From Adineta vaga (taxonomy: Eukaryota > Rotifera): a stretch of DNA of 64,000 nt. The stretch spans positions 1 to 64,000 of the forward strand of contig CP075496.1 in the NCBI GenBank assembly GCA_021613535.1. The letters run 5' to 3'. Made by a program: the position numbers and the translations under genes. Of this stretch, positions 43,976 to 57,945 are shown piece after piece; the stretch's first letter is position 1; every line of letters starts with the position of its first letter. Below the pieces are notes generated by a model. That model was not told where the DNA came from. It was given only the letters and a program-made list of their open reading frames with translations, and did not search any database.

Positions 43976-45820
43976 TTAGTTCCATCGTAAGTAAAGATTG
44001 TCTTTGTCGAGACGTTGGAGAAGATAAGTGTTAAGTAATCGATGTTGATCGATGATTGTTCGAAGTTGTTCGATTACTTGATCGTTGTCTTGATTAACAT
44101 AGAGGCATAATGCAGAGAAACGACTTGGGTCTTGAGGATTTCTCTTTAGAATGGCTTGTAAAAAGTGTTCGAAATCGATCTGTTTCGTCAAGTCGATTTG
44201 GAGATATTCGAGGTAAGGAAAAAGATCGAGAAGGAATTGAATCTGTTGAAATTCCGTTAGTTCCATTAGACTGATGCTCGAAATTCGATTGTTCATCTTC
44301 ACCAGCTGAATCATTTCCTTGTCTTGATCAGATAAACAGTCCATTTGTAAGAGTAATTGACAAGAAAGCTTCAACGAATGAAGATTAGGCAACTGTCCGA
44401 GCAATCGAAGCAATGTCTGAAGAAACATTCGTCGAAAAGTAACTTCCAAATGAGTCACTGGCACCAGACTAAAAATTGATTCAAATTTGTAAATTAATAA
44501 ATGATTATCTTGAGGCTTTTCAAAAGCTTGGTTCGTACGTTGATTGAGAATCAGATGAATATTTGTCGCATATGGAATGTCACTTAACCATTGTGTTGAA
44601 CATGTTTGAGAGAATTTCTCTTGTCGGATGTGTTCGTACACTTGATGCCATCGTTTTCTGAAGGAAAAAGAAAATGTTTGCAAGTGAAAGTAGAAATTCA
44701 TCAGTGAATATTACTTTGCTTTCCATGGTTCAATCTGAAAGACAATCGATGCAGAAAACTCAGACGTAGCATCAATTAAAATTTCAAGTAACCATTGTCG
44801 TTCGATCCAAAAATGCGAAGTGAATTGATGCAGATGATGATAATGTGATCTCAACATAAATCGATGTCGAATTTTCTCTTCACTTCGAAAGTAGAACTGA
44901 TGTAAAGAAGGAAAAAATTTCGAAAAGAATTGTTCCCATCGATGAGCATCAAGGTAAGTACTATTTTCTGTTGTTGTCACACGTAAGCATTGAAGATTAG
45001 CCGACAGACACGTCATGAATGTTTCAAATCCATCAAAATCTAAGTGACAATGTCCGAATGACATACTTCTTAAATTGGATAGTATTAGTTTTGTCGAAGT
45101 CGAAGAAGGTCCGTAAAGATGTTCACAAGTGACACGACGTAGAAAAGGTGTTGAGGAGAATAGAGTAAACAGTTCACTAACCGAACAACGATGATTGAGG
45201 ATGAGATGTTCGAGACGAGTGAATTGCTCATTCGGAGGAATTGAGAATGAGAAACGAATTTCCGATCTGTGACATGTGACATGAACGTATTTGAGAAAAG
45301 GTAAACGAAATACGAATTGATACAGATTGAAATGATCATTGATGTCGTTTTGAAGAGTCATTTTCAATGAGATCAGACGAGGTACAGAGATTAAATTGAT
45401 CAGAAGAGATTCAAGGTTTTTTGAAGGAATATTATTCAGTGTGAGACATTGAAGATAAGTGAAAGAAGAATCAATTGTACCAAATCGGGAAATTGATTGA
45501 TAACTTAATCGATCCGGCAAGCATAGTGATATGACTCGATGTCGATGAGGAAAGATGACACGCCAAGAACGATTGCGAACTGTGGACGAATAACTTGACG
45601 AAAGACGGATTTTCAAGAGCATACATGAACAAATCAGATGATGAAAACGATCATTGAGTGTTGAGAACGCATCGAATACATCGAAACCATTCAGATAATC
45701 GAAAATCTCCATCAAAACTTCGTTGGACAAATCTTCCAGAAAACTTCTTGATTTTCTTATGTCAATTTTTCGAAAGGAACACGTTTCTTTATCGATATTG
45801 GTTTGCAAATCAGACATCAT
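43976..45820 (-). CDS. F-box protein with leucine-rich C-terminal region (595 aa)
   Basis: Exon 1 is 45820-44715 and exon 2 is 44657-43976; the 57-nt intron runs GTAATA to CTTCAG and joins WKA|KKRWHQ. The F-box lies at about residues 25-70 (FLEDLSNEVLMEIFDYLNGFDVFDAFSTLNDRFHHL is its span). The rest is irregular leucine-rich sequence (YLQCLTLNNIPS; FTRLEHLILNH; LPNLHSLKLSCQL). Such F-box proteins join SCF ubiquitin ligases through Skp1 and choose substrates with the C-terminal part; large families occur in bdelloids. It is intact and lies between telomeric repeats, so it looks like a captured host gene or a fragment of chromosome end. Confidence 0.8.
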
Positions 45821-46218
45821 CGACAGAGATTTGAAATATGCAATACTTCGTCTAAATCGAACAAACTATTACCAACAGAGAAAGAGAAATTTACATCATG
45901 TGTCATCAGCGTCGTTTTCTTTTTTTCTTCCTGCCATTACAGAACGTAAACAATGTGATGTTTTTTCTTTCCTTCGTACACTGTAATGATGTGTATCGCT
46001 TCATTCTCTTTCGATCCATCTGCTAAGGGAGACGATCGCTTTGGTGGAGAATCAAACCATTCACTGGTATAACACGTGTTTTGGCCTTTTTCTTCCGTAA
46101 ACGTACGTAAAGGCTGTATTAGCAATCATTGTGATATAAAGCAAAAGCAACGTACATTAAGACGTATTAGATACAATTCGGTCGCATAGAATCAAAAGCA
46201 AAAAAGTGTCGATTAAAC
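45821..46218. other. Divergent promoter region between F-box gene and SDR gene
   Basis: No gene. The two genes point away from each other and share this gap. A short plus-strand frame overlapping the F-box start is a shadow. Confidence 0.5.
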
Positions 46219-46968
46219 ATGGGTAAACTGGACGGAAAAATTGCTCTTGTTACTGGTGGATCGGAGGGTATTGGTTTTGCTACTGCTGAAATATTTGTTA
46301 GTGAAGGTGCTTATGTTTTCATTACTGAACTTCGTAAAGAGTTACTTGATTCAGCAGTGAAACAAATTGGTAGAAATGTTTATGCAATTCAAGCTGATTC
46401 ATCCAAATTAGATGACCTTGATAATGTTTACAAAATCATTAATGAAGAAAAAGAAAAGTAAGATGTACTCTTTGTTAATGCTGGTATTCCTGGTTTAATG
46501 CCATTAGGATTGATTACCGAAAAATTTTATGATGACATTTTCGATGTAAATGTAAAAGGTGCACTGTTTACTGTTCAAAAAGCGTTACCAATTTTAAATA
46601 ATAGGGCGTCGATTACAGTGAATGGATCATGTTTTTCAATCAAAGGAATACCAGCAACGAGTATTTATAGTGCGACTAAAGCTGCTCTTCGTTCATTTGC
46701 TCGTTGTTGGTCTGTGGATTTGAAAGATCGACAGATTCGAGTGAATACGCTTAGTCCCGGCCCTACTGACACCCCACTTTTAAACAACTTAGCTGATACG
46801 AAAGAATCGTCACAGGAAATTCTTGACAATTTCGCGAAAATGACTGTTATGGATAGACTTGCTCAACCGATTGAAATTGCGAATTTCGCTCTATTTTTAG
46901 CTTCTGATGACAGTTCATACATTACTGGTATTGAACTTTTTGCTGATGGCGGTGCCTCACAAATCTAA
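46219..46968 (+). pseudogene. Short-chain dehydrogenase/reductase with one in-frame TAA
   Basis: An intronless frame of 250 codons, the usual SDR length. TGGSEGIG (residues 12-19) is the cofactor-binding loop; NAG follows VLFV; the catalytic Ser is in NGSCFSIKG and the Tyr/Lys pair is YSATK. SPGPTDTPLL, RLAQPIEIA and SSYITGIELFADGG complete a classical SDR of the kind common in bacteria. Codon 81 (46459-46461) is TAA inside ...EEKEK*DVLFVNAG, where a hydrophobic residue is expected; everything else is open in the same frame. Either a recent pseudogene, a sequencing error, or a stop read through. The intronless state and bacterial look suggest horizontal origin, which a phylogeny would have to show. 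Confidence 0.8.
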
Positions 46969-48400
46969 ACTTTTTCTTTTTATTCATTTACTTTTCATTT
47001 TACTATTTTATCAAATAAACTATACTTTATCTGACAGGGGAAGATTTCAATGAAAACGCTATAAGATTGTCAAGCCAGGTATACCGATCTTGGCTGTGAA
47101 ACAATTCCGTACGCTTACTAGTTTGGTAAAAATTATAGGAAAAACATTTTTTTCAAAAACTTGATACATATTTGCTTTATTGTACAGATTTTTCCTTGAG
47201 AGCCGTTAAAAATGCTAGTGCACTTGTTTCCTGGATGTTATATATCTCATTTAGTTCGTGTGTTCTGTGTGCTAGAAATCCAATTAGAACGTGATTTTGT
47301 AGGCCTGTCTTTCTTTAATGTTCATATCCTAATGGTGACAATGGCTAGCAAAATAACGCATCTAAACAATGTGGGTGTGAGTATAGATGTGAGTAATAAA
47401 AAAATACCCACACCCTCAATACGAACTTCTCACTTGTAATGGGTTCAAAAAATGTTAACAAATGATTTCAGGGTATTTTATAAAGGTTTTCCCATCTGTT
47501 TTTGTCAACCGCTGCAAACAAAGGGTGTGGGTGTGGGTGTGTGATATTTATATCGTATCCATACCCACGCCCACCCACCCCACACCCACCCCACACCCAG
47601 CACGGACTTTTCGGACAAGGGGATATGTATCCCTCATATGTGGATATTGCCTCAGGCTGATTCCAAAAAAATAGCCAATTAACACAGTTTTATCTATTTT
47701 TCTTGGCCACATAATATCAAGTGTTTTCAATTTTGGATATCCATTAGATTATTGACATTCTAATATTTCTCACGATATTCTTCATTAGTCTAAAAAATCT
47801 CTTTCTGAAACGAATCTCTTTATCGCAACGCTCTCTGTGATCATCCACGTTTTTGTTGTTGAATAAATTGTTCCACAGAAAGAAGTTCCCTTGTAAATAT
47901 CAGATAATCATATTTGCATGATTTATTATTCCATTGATGTAAAATAATTACCTTTCTTCTTGACGTCGAAAACTAGAAATAATTAAATGTTATTCAAAAG
48001 GCAAGAAAATTTTCATGTGTTAAAAAAGAACGTTAATAATGAAACCAAGAGCAGATGGCAAACATTTTTACTACTGAAAAAGAAAGTGGCAATGTAGATC
48101 ATGTAGAATCAGATCTTTTTATCTTTGTGTTACTAATGGAATAAAAAAAAGCAAACGTTTGTTTCAAAGAGTTATGTTCCTGTAAAAGATTACAACGTTG
48201 TGAAAATGAGAATATTCCTGGGACATGTGTGTGTGTGATAATTCTGTATTAAAAGATTCAGAGAAAAATAACTATTCTCTCTGGTAATATGCTCTACTTT
48301 ATCTTTCTACAAAGTCAGTGTTATTCATTCTTCAATGTTCTAAAGATCGTATAGACGGTCCGGAGACGACAAATATCAATTGAATATCGATGATTTAACA
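46969..48400. repeat. Gene-free stretch with two head-to-head telomeric repeat junctions
   Basis: At 47371-47415 G-rich units (AATGTGGGTGTGAG) are followed within 30 nt by C-rich ACCCACACCCTC. At 47523-47545 GGGTGTGGGTGTGGGTGTGTG is followed after about 20 nt by CCCACGCCCACCCACCCC... to 47600. Between and around these there is no gene I can support. Confidence 0.75.
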
Positions 48401-51400
48401 ATGACACGATTGGCAATACAATTATGTTTCCTTTGTCTATGTTCTATTTTATCAACCAATTACTGCTCAGACTTATCAGGTTTTCATCTGTATTATACAC
48501 ATACATTTGTGCATAGTTATGATCATGATTGCTTATACTATAATGTTCCTAGAAAAGGTTTTGCCTTTCAATTCATTCAATATTGCCAACGTGCTTCATT
48601 TAATGAAATGCTATTTGATTCTGTCGATAATGATGATTATGATCAGAATGAGAACACATTCACATTTGATGAATTACGCCGAAAAAATGTAAGTAGTGAA
48701 CAACTATATCAATGGCCAGCAGCGATTGATATTATTGAACAGTATGAGCATTATTTCGAGACGAACATATCAATGGATAAAATACGATTTTATAATTGTA
48801 CGTATCCATGGTTTGGTTCTCGTTGCGAATATCATTTCGATGAACCACAATCGGATTTTGATGATCAAGTGGCGACAATATTTGATGAGAAAGTATTTTA
48901 TAGTCCGACAGAGTTGAATATATTATCGTGTTATGAACATTTACAATGTGATCGTGTTGGCAATCATGGTCAAACACCAGGTGCATGTTTAGATTGGCGT
49001 GAAATATGCGATGGAAAAGTTGACTGTGTTAATGGTGGATCTGATGAAGAATTCTGTTTACAATTAGAGATGAATCATTGTGATAAAAACACAGAATACC
49101 GATGTCATAATGGCTTGTGTATTCCTTTAGTATTTCTTCATGATGATGAATGGAATGCCGATTGTTTAGATAGAACGGATGAAAATTTAGTGCAAACTTC
49201 CCGATCATACCAACAGGCCACTATTTGTACTCGTGATCCAGCATTTCGATGTGAAGATCATCGGTGTCATACATCACTATATCAGAAGTATACACTCGAA
49301 TGTGGCGATGGTTCATGTACACTATATACTTTCGGTTGTCAGAATAAACGTGATTTCATCTTGTACAATGCGCTTTGGTCAAAAAGAAATGTTTCAAACG
49401 AGTGTCGTTTCGCTATTGCATGTTTTATCAAAATGCCATGGTTTCTTGATTATTATGGTTATGAACATTGTCTGCCACCATCGTACATATTTATGAATGA
49501 GATCAAACAATATTGTCCTCAATTTGTCGAAATTCCACCAATATTATTTGGTCATGTACGAATGATCTACACCAATAATCAAACTTTAGTATGTCATTGA
49601 ATAATAACTACGGAACTGCTGAGAAAATCTAAAGCGATGTTAGATTTTGTGAAATTGACATATATTTTTGAAGAAAATAGTAAGATGAACTTTTGAATCG
49701 ATATGTTTTGAACTAGAAGTCTTGACAACAACACATATTTGTTTTGTAGACAACACGAATGTATAACAATCGATGATTTTACTATTAGACATAATCGCAT
49801 GTCTGAGAACTTTAACCATGACGTTCGAGTTTAGTGTTAGTAGATGAGGCCGAGAAAAAATTATTATCGATATTCTTTTAGTTCATTGATCTGTTCTCAG
49901 TTACAAAACAGTTTTAGAATTTTATCTAAATATTTTCTATCAAAGATATTTTGCTATTTAGAACAAGTTATCAAACCGTTCCATAGAAATTTTTGTTGAA
50001 CCAGACTACATTTGCTATGCAGATCATCTGTGTGATCAGAATCTGTTCTCCAGTTCATCACATCCTTCGATCGATCTCTTCGGTGACAATAGTATTTGTC
50101 GACCATTCCGTGCATTTCAAATTTTAAATAGCATGACCTTTGCGTGGGAGCAAGTGTGGACTGAACTATATAAAATATTTCATAAATGCTCTACCTATCA
50201 TCAGTCATGGCCATTAATCGATTATTCTCATTCATATCGATGTATGAATACATCTAAAGTCATTTCATCATATCGTCTCATCGATGGAATTGAAGATCGT
50301 TTACATGGAGATGATGAATCGTATGAAGAAAGTTGTTCATTGAAACATTTTAATCATCGTTTTCAATGTGATCATAATAAGAATATGAAATGTCTATCTC
50401 AATTACTAGTAATGAATGGTCAAATGAATTGTGAAGATAAATCTGATGAAAAAGATCAATTTGATAATAAACAATCAACATCACTTTCATTTCAAATTTT
50501 GTGTGATGGTTATATTCATGTTCAACCAATAATAATCGATGGTCGTAACGAAACAGATGAAAATGAATGTATGCATTTTCCATGTAATAATACTTATACT
50601 CGATGTGATGGCTTTTGGAATTGTCGTGATGGTGCTGATGAAGTGAATTGTGAATGGCCACCATTGTGTCCTTTATTTCATCATTTATGTCTTTCGCCTT
50701 TGTCTGGTCATCTCATTTGTTTACCTATGAGTTCTATCAATGATGGTGTAGATGATTGTTTGGGTGCATCTGATGAACGGTATTTCTGTCGACAACAAAC
50801 TACCTCTCTACCCGCTACTCGTTATCGTTGTTTGCATACAAATAGATGTATCAGTAGTCGAATAGTTTGTGTAAAACCGTATCTGTGTCCCGTTTATAAT
50901 AATAACTCGATGCGTTTCTGTCAAGAGATAGAAGGAGTATTAGATCTGCGTTGTGATTCAGGAACAAATCTTAGTCGTATAGAACAACATTTATGTACAT
51001 TAACAGATTTAAAGTATTTAATCACGATATATTTTACACTTGTTGGTTCAACGTCTTATGCAAAACTGAAGATGCCACGTAAGTATCTAATATCATGTTC
51101 AATAAATCTCTTTTGATTTGAAGGCAAAACAAACAAAAAAGACATCATCATTCAAGCAGACGATTTCTTTTTTGATTCGCGTTTAGAAATAACATAAAAA
51201 TATTTATTCATGGAGCTATATCTATTTGATTATCTGAAAACTGAATGATGATTTAGGATTTAGATTGCGTATACTAACTTAGGTATATGTTTAATGATAC
51301 ATCGGTAGTAAACTTTAAACACCGATGATTTCAACAGTTGTTTTCTTGTTGAGTAAGATAAACATATTTGTTCAAGAATGAAATTAGAAGTATATAGACT

Positions 51401-53922
51401 AATAATCATCATTTGATGATTTTTTTCCACCTCTAGGATATCCTTATCCCGTAGCTCCACATGCCAATCAGAAAAGAAGTCGTGATTCTACTCGGAAAGA
51501 AGGTTATCTGGCGTGGTTTTGCAATCGAGGTCTCGTGGTTCATCATCGTAAAAATAGTCACAGCGTCACAATCGCCACCAGCAACAATATTCAGCTAGTT
51601 TGTCTTTGTCCACCAGCGTACTACGGACAATGGTGTCAATATCAAAATCAACGTGTTAGTTTGACATTGAAAGTGCGCGCAGCATTCGAGTTTCGTACTT
51701 TGTTTGCTATTGTGATTAGACTGCGTGATAACCAAGACAATCGTATCGAATCATTTGATCAGGTTTATTATTATTACGAGCGTGATTGTCATAATAAGTT
51801 TAATATCTATCTTTTGTATGCGACACGTCCAAAAAGTGTCTCAACAAATCACAGTGTACGAATTGATATCTTCAACAAGCAAACACTCGAACATCATGCG
51901 AGTTGGCTATTTCCTATTCTGTTTTCGTTTTTACCAGTATATCGTATGGCTATTCAATTGCAAATTCCACCGAAAAAAGTTACTGCATTCAAGTGTACCG
52001 AATTGAATTGTGGGCTTCATGGTCGGTGTTTGCAGTATGTAAATACACCTAGTGTCTATTGTTTTTGTGACAAAGGATGGTCTGGTAAGTACTGCGATGT
52101 TCTACATACGTGTCATTGTTCATCGGATTCACTTTGTGTTGCTTCAAATATATGTGTTTGTCCATTGAATAAGTTTGGTCCTCGTTGTTATCTTAAACAT
52201 CTGAGATGTTCATGTCAACATGGTGGAACATGTATACCAAACGATGAACATATACGAAAAGGAGAAAGCGTATGTCTATGTCCTAAAGGTTATTCTGGTG
52301 CTAAATGTGAAAAACTTGACACACGAATTACATTATCATTTGCATCTGAGATACCTATACCATCGTCAATACTGGTACATTTCATCGAAGTATTTGGCAA
52401 ACATCAATCTCCTCTTCGATCAACAAGTTTTAAAAAAATTGAAATCAATCGAGAAACCATATCTTTTCTCACATCTTTACGATTTCATCTTGTTTTCATT
52501 GAAATGGCACAATCGAAAATCTATTATTTAACTATATTCCAACAAGAATTCATTCCAGATTCGAATATCTCAGTCACTATCAAAGTCTCAGATCGTTGTT
52601 TATCAATTACAAAACTCTTTAATGACACATTGGTAAGATGGCATTTTCTTCGCCGTATGAAATACTATCATCTACTGTGTCAAGAACGAACAGAACTTCG
52701 ATGCTTCTATGATGAGATACATCTATGTATCTGTTATGAAGATATTCGGCAAGCAAATTGTTTGATATTTAATCATTCGAAATCGTATGATTGTGAAGAA
52801 CAGAATCCATGTGAAAATCATGGTCAATGTTTTCGTGATGATCCTAATTGTCCAACATCATTCATGTGTGTTTGTAATGAATGTTCATATGGAACGCGTT
52901 GTCAATTTTCGACAAAAGGTATTGGTCTTTCATTAGATGCTATTCTTGGTTATCATATTCAATCGAATCGATCATTTCGAAATCAACGTTTTATCATTCA
53001 TCTGACGACCATTATTGTGACAATTATGTTGATAGTTGGTATGATTGGTAGTTTATTGTGTGTAATGACTTTTTATACAAAGAAAACACTCAAAGCAGGC
53101 TGTGGTTATTATCTTCTTGTGTCCTCGATCACATCAGCAATGACGCTTGTTATATTTTCTCTAAAATTCTATTTTCTTCTTGTTTCACAAATGGGTATAA
53201 TTACCAGTCGTCAATATATGTCATTCAATTGTATATCAATTGAATATATGCTGAAAGTTCTCTTGAGTGTCAGTGATTGGCTCAATAGTTTTGTTGGTGT
53301 CGAACGAGCCATTACTGTGCAGAAAGGTGTCAAGTTTGATAAAATGCAAACGAAAAGAATGGCCAAATGGATAATCATCAGTACTTATATATTTACTACT
53401 GTAACTTATGTACACGATCCAATCTATCGTCGACTAATCGATGATAATGAAGATGGAGATGAAGAAGACGAACGCCGAACATGGTGCCATGTACAGTTCA
53501 GTTCATCTCTACAATTATTTAATTCAATCGTTTCTGCATGTCATTTCTTTTTGCCGTTTTTTTTGAATATTCTTTCCGCTCTATATATTATTACATATAC
53601 TGCTAGTCAACGATCCCAAGCACAAAGACAACAATCTAACAATCAGCAATTACGACGACAATTATATGAACTAAAGCATTTATTAATTAGTCCAGCTATT
53701 CTAATTCTATTAGCTTCACCTCGACTTGTTATTTCGTTTGTATCCGGTTGTATGAAAACAACAAGACGTTATCTAGCGATCTATCTGAGTGGTTATCTGA
53801 TCTCGTTTCTACCACCAATGCTTTTATTTGTCGTTTTCGTGATACCATCGAAAACCTACAAAGAAGAACTGAATCAGACAATCGTACGCATTAAACAATA
53901 TATATTTACACGTTGTCACTGA
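48401..53922 (+). CDS. Large LDLa/EGF receptor with seven-transmembrane domain (1596 aa)
   Basis: Three exons, 48401-49588, 49962-51078 and 51437-53922 (introns of 373 and 358 nt, GTATGT...TTTAG and GTAAGT...CTCTAG), give one frame. The start is MTRLAIQLCFLCLCSILS, a signal peptide. LDL-receptor class A repeats include CLDWREICDGKVDC (exon 1) and CDGFWNCRDGADEVNC (exon 2), with several weaker ones. Exon 3 has EGF-like modules (CPPAYYGQWC, CFCDKGWSGKYC, CLCPKGYSGAKC, CENHGQCF) and then seven membrane helices from about residue 1285 to 1585, starting LTTIIVTIMLIVGMIGSLL and including FVGVERAITV as the TM3 end in place of DRY. This module order is familiar from bdelloid genomes: a rhodopsin-like receptor with a long extracellular part. 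Ligand unknown. Confidence 0.85.
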
Positions 53923-54529
53923 TGATATTCTTCTTCTGTCATTTCAATTCAGATTATCGATGATAGAGACTAAATGAAGACAGACAGCGGCATTCAATTC
54001 AGTGCTAAATATATTGTATCACTTGTATTTCTTATTTGTTGTTCTTTATCTAGTATAAAACGAACCATATTTTCGTCTAAATCGTATTGGAAAATGAGAG
54101 TGAGATACAGCAAAGAATGCACTCCTAAGTATATTCTGATGATATCTATGTTGATATTTTCTGGCTGCGATCTAATTTTTTTCAGATGAATTGTTTTGTG
54201 ATGTTCTAAAAAAATAATGCATTTCATTTTGTTTGAATAAGTTTCATCGCTTTCTAGAAGATGCTTTAGTTATATTATTGCGTTCGTATAGATGAATATC
54301 AATTTTATCCACGATCACACGGTTGTACAATTGTTTTATGAAATATTTCACTTGTCTATTATAGAAACAATCCAAAGGTTGAAGCTCAATGGTCGTCTTT
54401 TTTGGTATTGTTAATTATTTCACACGGATTATATTGTGATAGGAAGTACTAAAATTGTATTCGAAAATCCTGTGCAGATTTTCGAACGGCATCATAATCG
54501 TCAATTTCGTGGCGTGTAACAATATTCGT
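53923..54529. other. No gene recognised
   Basis: AT-rich sequence between the receptor gene and the GPCR relic; the short open frames here look like chance. Confidence 0.4.
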
Positions 54530-55090
54530 GATTCGCCGAGAAACTATATGATGTTTTCTTTTAAAACTATCAAGTTATCCCTGAGATGCATGAAAATTTT
54601 CTATAGCACCCTTCAATGCTCATCTTTGTATATCAAAATCATGAACAGCAAGGCTTGGCAGCAGAAACTCCTTTTCCATATGCATTTAGGAATATCTTCT
54701 TTACTGATGTGTCGATTGACATCATTTTTTCTTTCTGTCTTTACACGATTGAATTTTTGTTTAAAAAGTTAGGTTGCTGTCGATCGTTATCTCATCATTC
54801 TTTTACCTAATTCATATACTTTTAAGAACGTTCGTTTTGCAGTGCGATTGACAGTTATGACTTTAATTATTCTTCTTGTAATGCATATTCATGAATTATC
54901 ATTCCACAGGTTTATCTATGTGTGTAACATATATTAATATTGGTTTTGTATCAGTTTATGATCGCATATCGACTCCTCTTCATTATATTCTACCAGTTTT
55001 TATTCAAAGAATCAGTATTACACTTTTGATTATCTTTGCTTTTACATGTTTTGCCGTCAACACAACATAGAAAAACATTTGCTGAAACAT
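54530..55090 (+). pseudogene. Decayed rhodopsin-like GPCR fragment
   Basis: Plus-strand pieces in different frames: a hydrophobic segment near 54690-54770 (DIIFSFCLYTIEFLF), then VAVDRYLIILLPNSY (about 54776-54820), which is a DRY-type TM3 end, FAVRLTVMTLIILLVMHIHEL (TM4), VYDRISTPLHYILPVFIQRI and ISITLLIIFAFTCFAV (TM5). Frameshifts and stops separate them. It lies directly downstream of the intact receptor gene and resembles its 7TM part in kind, so it may be a decayed tandem relative. Confidence 0.6.
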
Positions 55091-56363
55091 CAATTGGGAA
55101 AAAATTGAGTCAATCGTGCTTTAAAAAACAAAACTGTCCGAATCATTTCTCTTGCTTTTCGTGTTGTTTGTATCGGTACTAAAAAGTGGGATATAGATAC
55201 GATTGCTTTACTATTTATTAGATAATACAGAGTAGATTAAAGTTACTCGAGCTGATGTCAAACTTAATTAATGTTTTGCCATTCAAAACCTGAAAAATTC
55301 ATTTAATCAAAAAGAACAATTAACCCATGTAAAAAAAAACACAAAAAATCTGATTTTTATAGATTCTTTCCCTGTTCACCAATTTTTGTTATTTTTACCC
55401 ATGCATATGATTTTATTCGATTTTTATCTGGTCACCGATTTTAATCCATTATTTCTTAGAAAATCACCGTTAATAATTTTTTAGGAGTATTCTTTTTCCT
55501 AGATTCGAACACGATATCTTTAGAATATAAAGTCCAGAATTTTGCCACTGATCTAAAACTTCACGTATATACTAAGTTTAAAACTGGTATATATGTTGTT
55601 TTAAATTGAGATGGTGCAATTACAAAAAAAATCGATTAAAATCTATTAATTATGGAAAAATCGATTAAAATCTATTATTCCACGCTCTTTTCAAGATTAA
55701 AATCGATAAAAATCAATTTTTTGCTAATATTTGATCAGAAAATGCAGCATTAATCAGATTTTTATGTTTTTCTTATATGGGATATAACAGATTTAATCAG
55801 ATAGTGCTGCAATAAATCAGATTTTTCTTATTTTTCTAGAAAAATCGATTTTAATCTCTTATTATTTTTTTCACTAATTGAGAAAATTAGTTAATTAAGT
55901 GAGGCATCATTTACTTTAGCTACAGATTTACATTGAACCCAATTCCAAGCGCCATCTATGTATGAAGAAGTAAATTACTTTTTCAATTTTTCTTTATTTT
56001 ACAATTTTTCATCATAATAATACGTTAAACTATAGAAGACCATTTTTCCAACAAAAATACATAATATTAGCAGTTGATCAGTATGCGTTCATTAATCCTC
56101 CTTAATGATCATTTCATGGACAAAGAAATGTTTACTGTATGTTAACTATTCATTGTATTTATAAGAATATTGTTGCTTGGCTTTTCAGTCGTTCATATAA
56201 TTTGAATTCCGTGTTCTTCTCGTTTGTAATAAGATATCGAGAAACGCTGTTCATATTCTTGTGTCGATGTTTCAATATATATTACAATTTGATGTCATTA
56301 TGTCGACTAATATATATCTTTTTTAACTGTTTTAGATCATCATCACATTTAGTATTATTTACA

Positions 56364-57945
56364 ATGGCACCAAAATCTACCAGTACTCGAAAAAAAAATA
56401 TTGAAAAGGAAAATGAAGAACAAATGGTTTTGATCCGAGATGAGACATCAGAAGTACTTATGCTTGTTGATTCGAGTAAGGCATTACCGGTGAAAAAAGG
56501 TACTCAATTGGCACCAGGTATTGTAGTATCCTGGCAAGATAATAATCGACAACGTTGGCGTGGACCAGTATTAACTTTTGGTTAGTTTAGACTAAAATTT
56601 ATTTATTTATTTTTAATCAGTTAGATTTAAGGAACGGAATCACATTGCTCGAAAATTATGTCAACAATCAAAAGAAATTCGATTATTAATGATCCTGAAG
56701 ATACTATTCCGAAAGAAAATGAAGGACCAAAACCTAAATCAACAATAGTGATTGAATCACGTGATACAGAACAAGTTCTCGTTAACGAAGAAGAAAGTAA
56801 TGAATTATCAGAAATTTATTCCACTGATAATGAAAACGACAAATCATCACAAGATGAAATGAACGATGAAGAAGAAATTGATGAAGATACGAAAGCAAAG
56901 AATTCACCATTAATTCAAACGACTGATAATCCAAGTAGTTTTTTTTTCTGAAATAACTTAATATTGTACATTTGCTTTTCGAAGGTTCAAACCGTTTAAA
57001 ACGACGATCTCAAGAAAACTCGACCAGTTCAACGAAGAAAAAGAAATTTTCTACCAGTTCGTTGACTGTTCCATATGCAACATATTCAAAACTGGAACAA
57101 AAGTGTTTACGATTGGAAGCTCAACTTGCTCGTTACGAACAGGAATATATGCGTATGTATATAATTTTCTTAACTTGTACATTCAGAAGATTTTGTATTT
57201 AAATACATGCATGTGTATAGTACATGCAATATGTCGAACAAAATGATACTTCTAAAAATATTGACACTGTAAAAAGTTCTATAATATAGCAGTGATGGTG
57301 AAAATGAATTTCTTTCTTCAATAAACGAAGTTGAAGATTAATACTTTGAACATTAACTGATCTTTGTAGTTTATGAATTAATAGGGATTATAATTGTTTT
57401 ATAGTAGCGGAAGTCAATTTTTCAAATGGAGAATAATACATAACATGAATTTATTTTGTATCTCATTTTTATTTCATTTTTTTCTCTCTTTAGCTGGTCC
57501 TAAAGATCCAAAGGTAATCCACTATTTCATCGAAGTTACTGATATTCTACGTGGAGTCCATAACAACGAAGACGATGAAGATCGTGAAAATCTATTTGAA
57601 ATGATTATAAAGGAATTAAGTATGGATGAAAAACAACTATTGAAATGTCATAGTAAAACAGCAACAGCTACTGCTCGACAAATTATGAAACATTTGTATC
57701 CAATTCCTACACAAGAATGTAAAGACAGATTAAGCGACGAATCATTTTGGAAGGCGGTCGTGAGTGAGTAAACACTCATTTTTATTTTATCTTAAAAATG
57801 ATTTGTACTTGTAGAATACACACGACTTTCCAATCCAGCTGATCCCACTACTGATGTGGAAATTTGACACGCAATGGGCAACTACGTTGCTGCTTTTGAA
57901 TATAAGATTCGACGAAGTAATGGTGTTCCTATTGACAATCAATAA
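56364..57945 (+). pseudogene. CACTA first gene, BEN-like protein, one in-frame TGA
   Basis: Starts MAPKSTSTRKKNIEKENEEQ. Exons near 56364-56580, 56638-56949, 56986-57152, 57494-57771 and 57815-57945 join in phase: ...VLTFG|TESHC; NPS|SNRLKRR; YM|PGPKDPK; VV|KYTRLSN. The middle is acidic/Ser-rich with a KKKK patch and a short coiled coil (LEQKCLRLEAQLARYEQEY). The C-terminal part (LSMDEKQLLKCHSKTATATARQIMKHLYP) looks like a BEN-type DNA-binding domain, though that assignment is tentative. A TGA stands where Arg is expected in DVEI*HAMGNYVAAFEY, after which the same frame runs to TAA at 57945. Confidence 0.55.

Noticed and set aside
46458-46507. A 50-nt intron that would remove the SDR stop codon (GTAAGA...CCATTAG)
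   Set aside because: It would delete the NAG motif and shift the frame of the rest, so it does not restore the enzyme.
53974-54189. 71-aa plus-strand frame after the receptor gene
   Set aside because: No motif, no promoter signals, and an equally long frame on the opposite strand.
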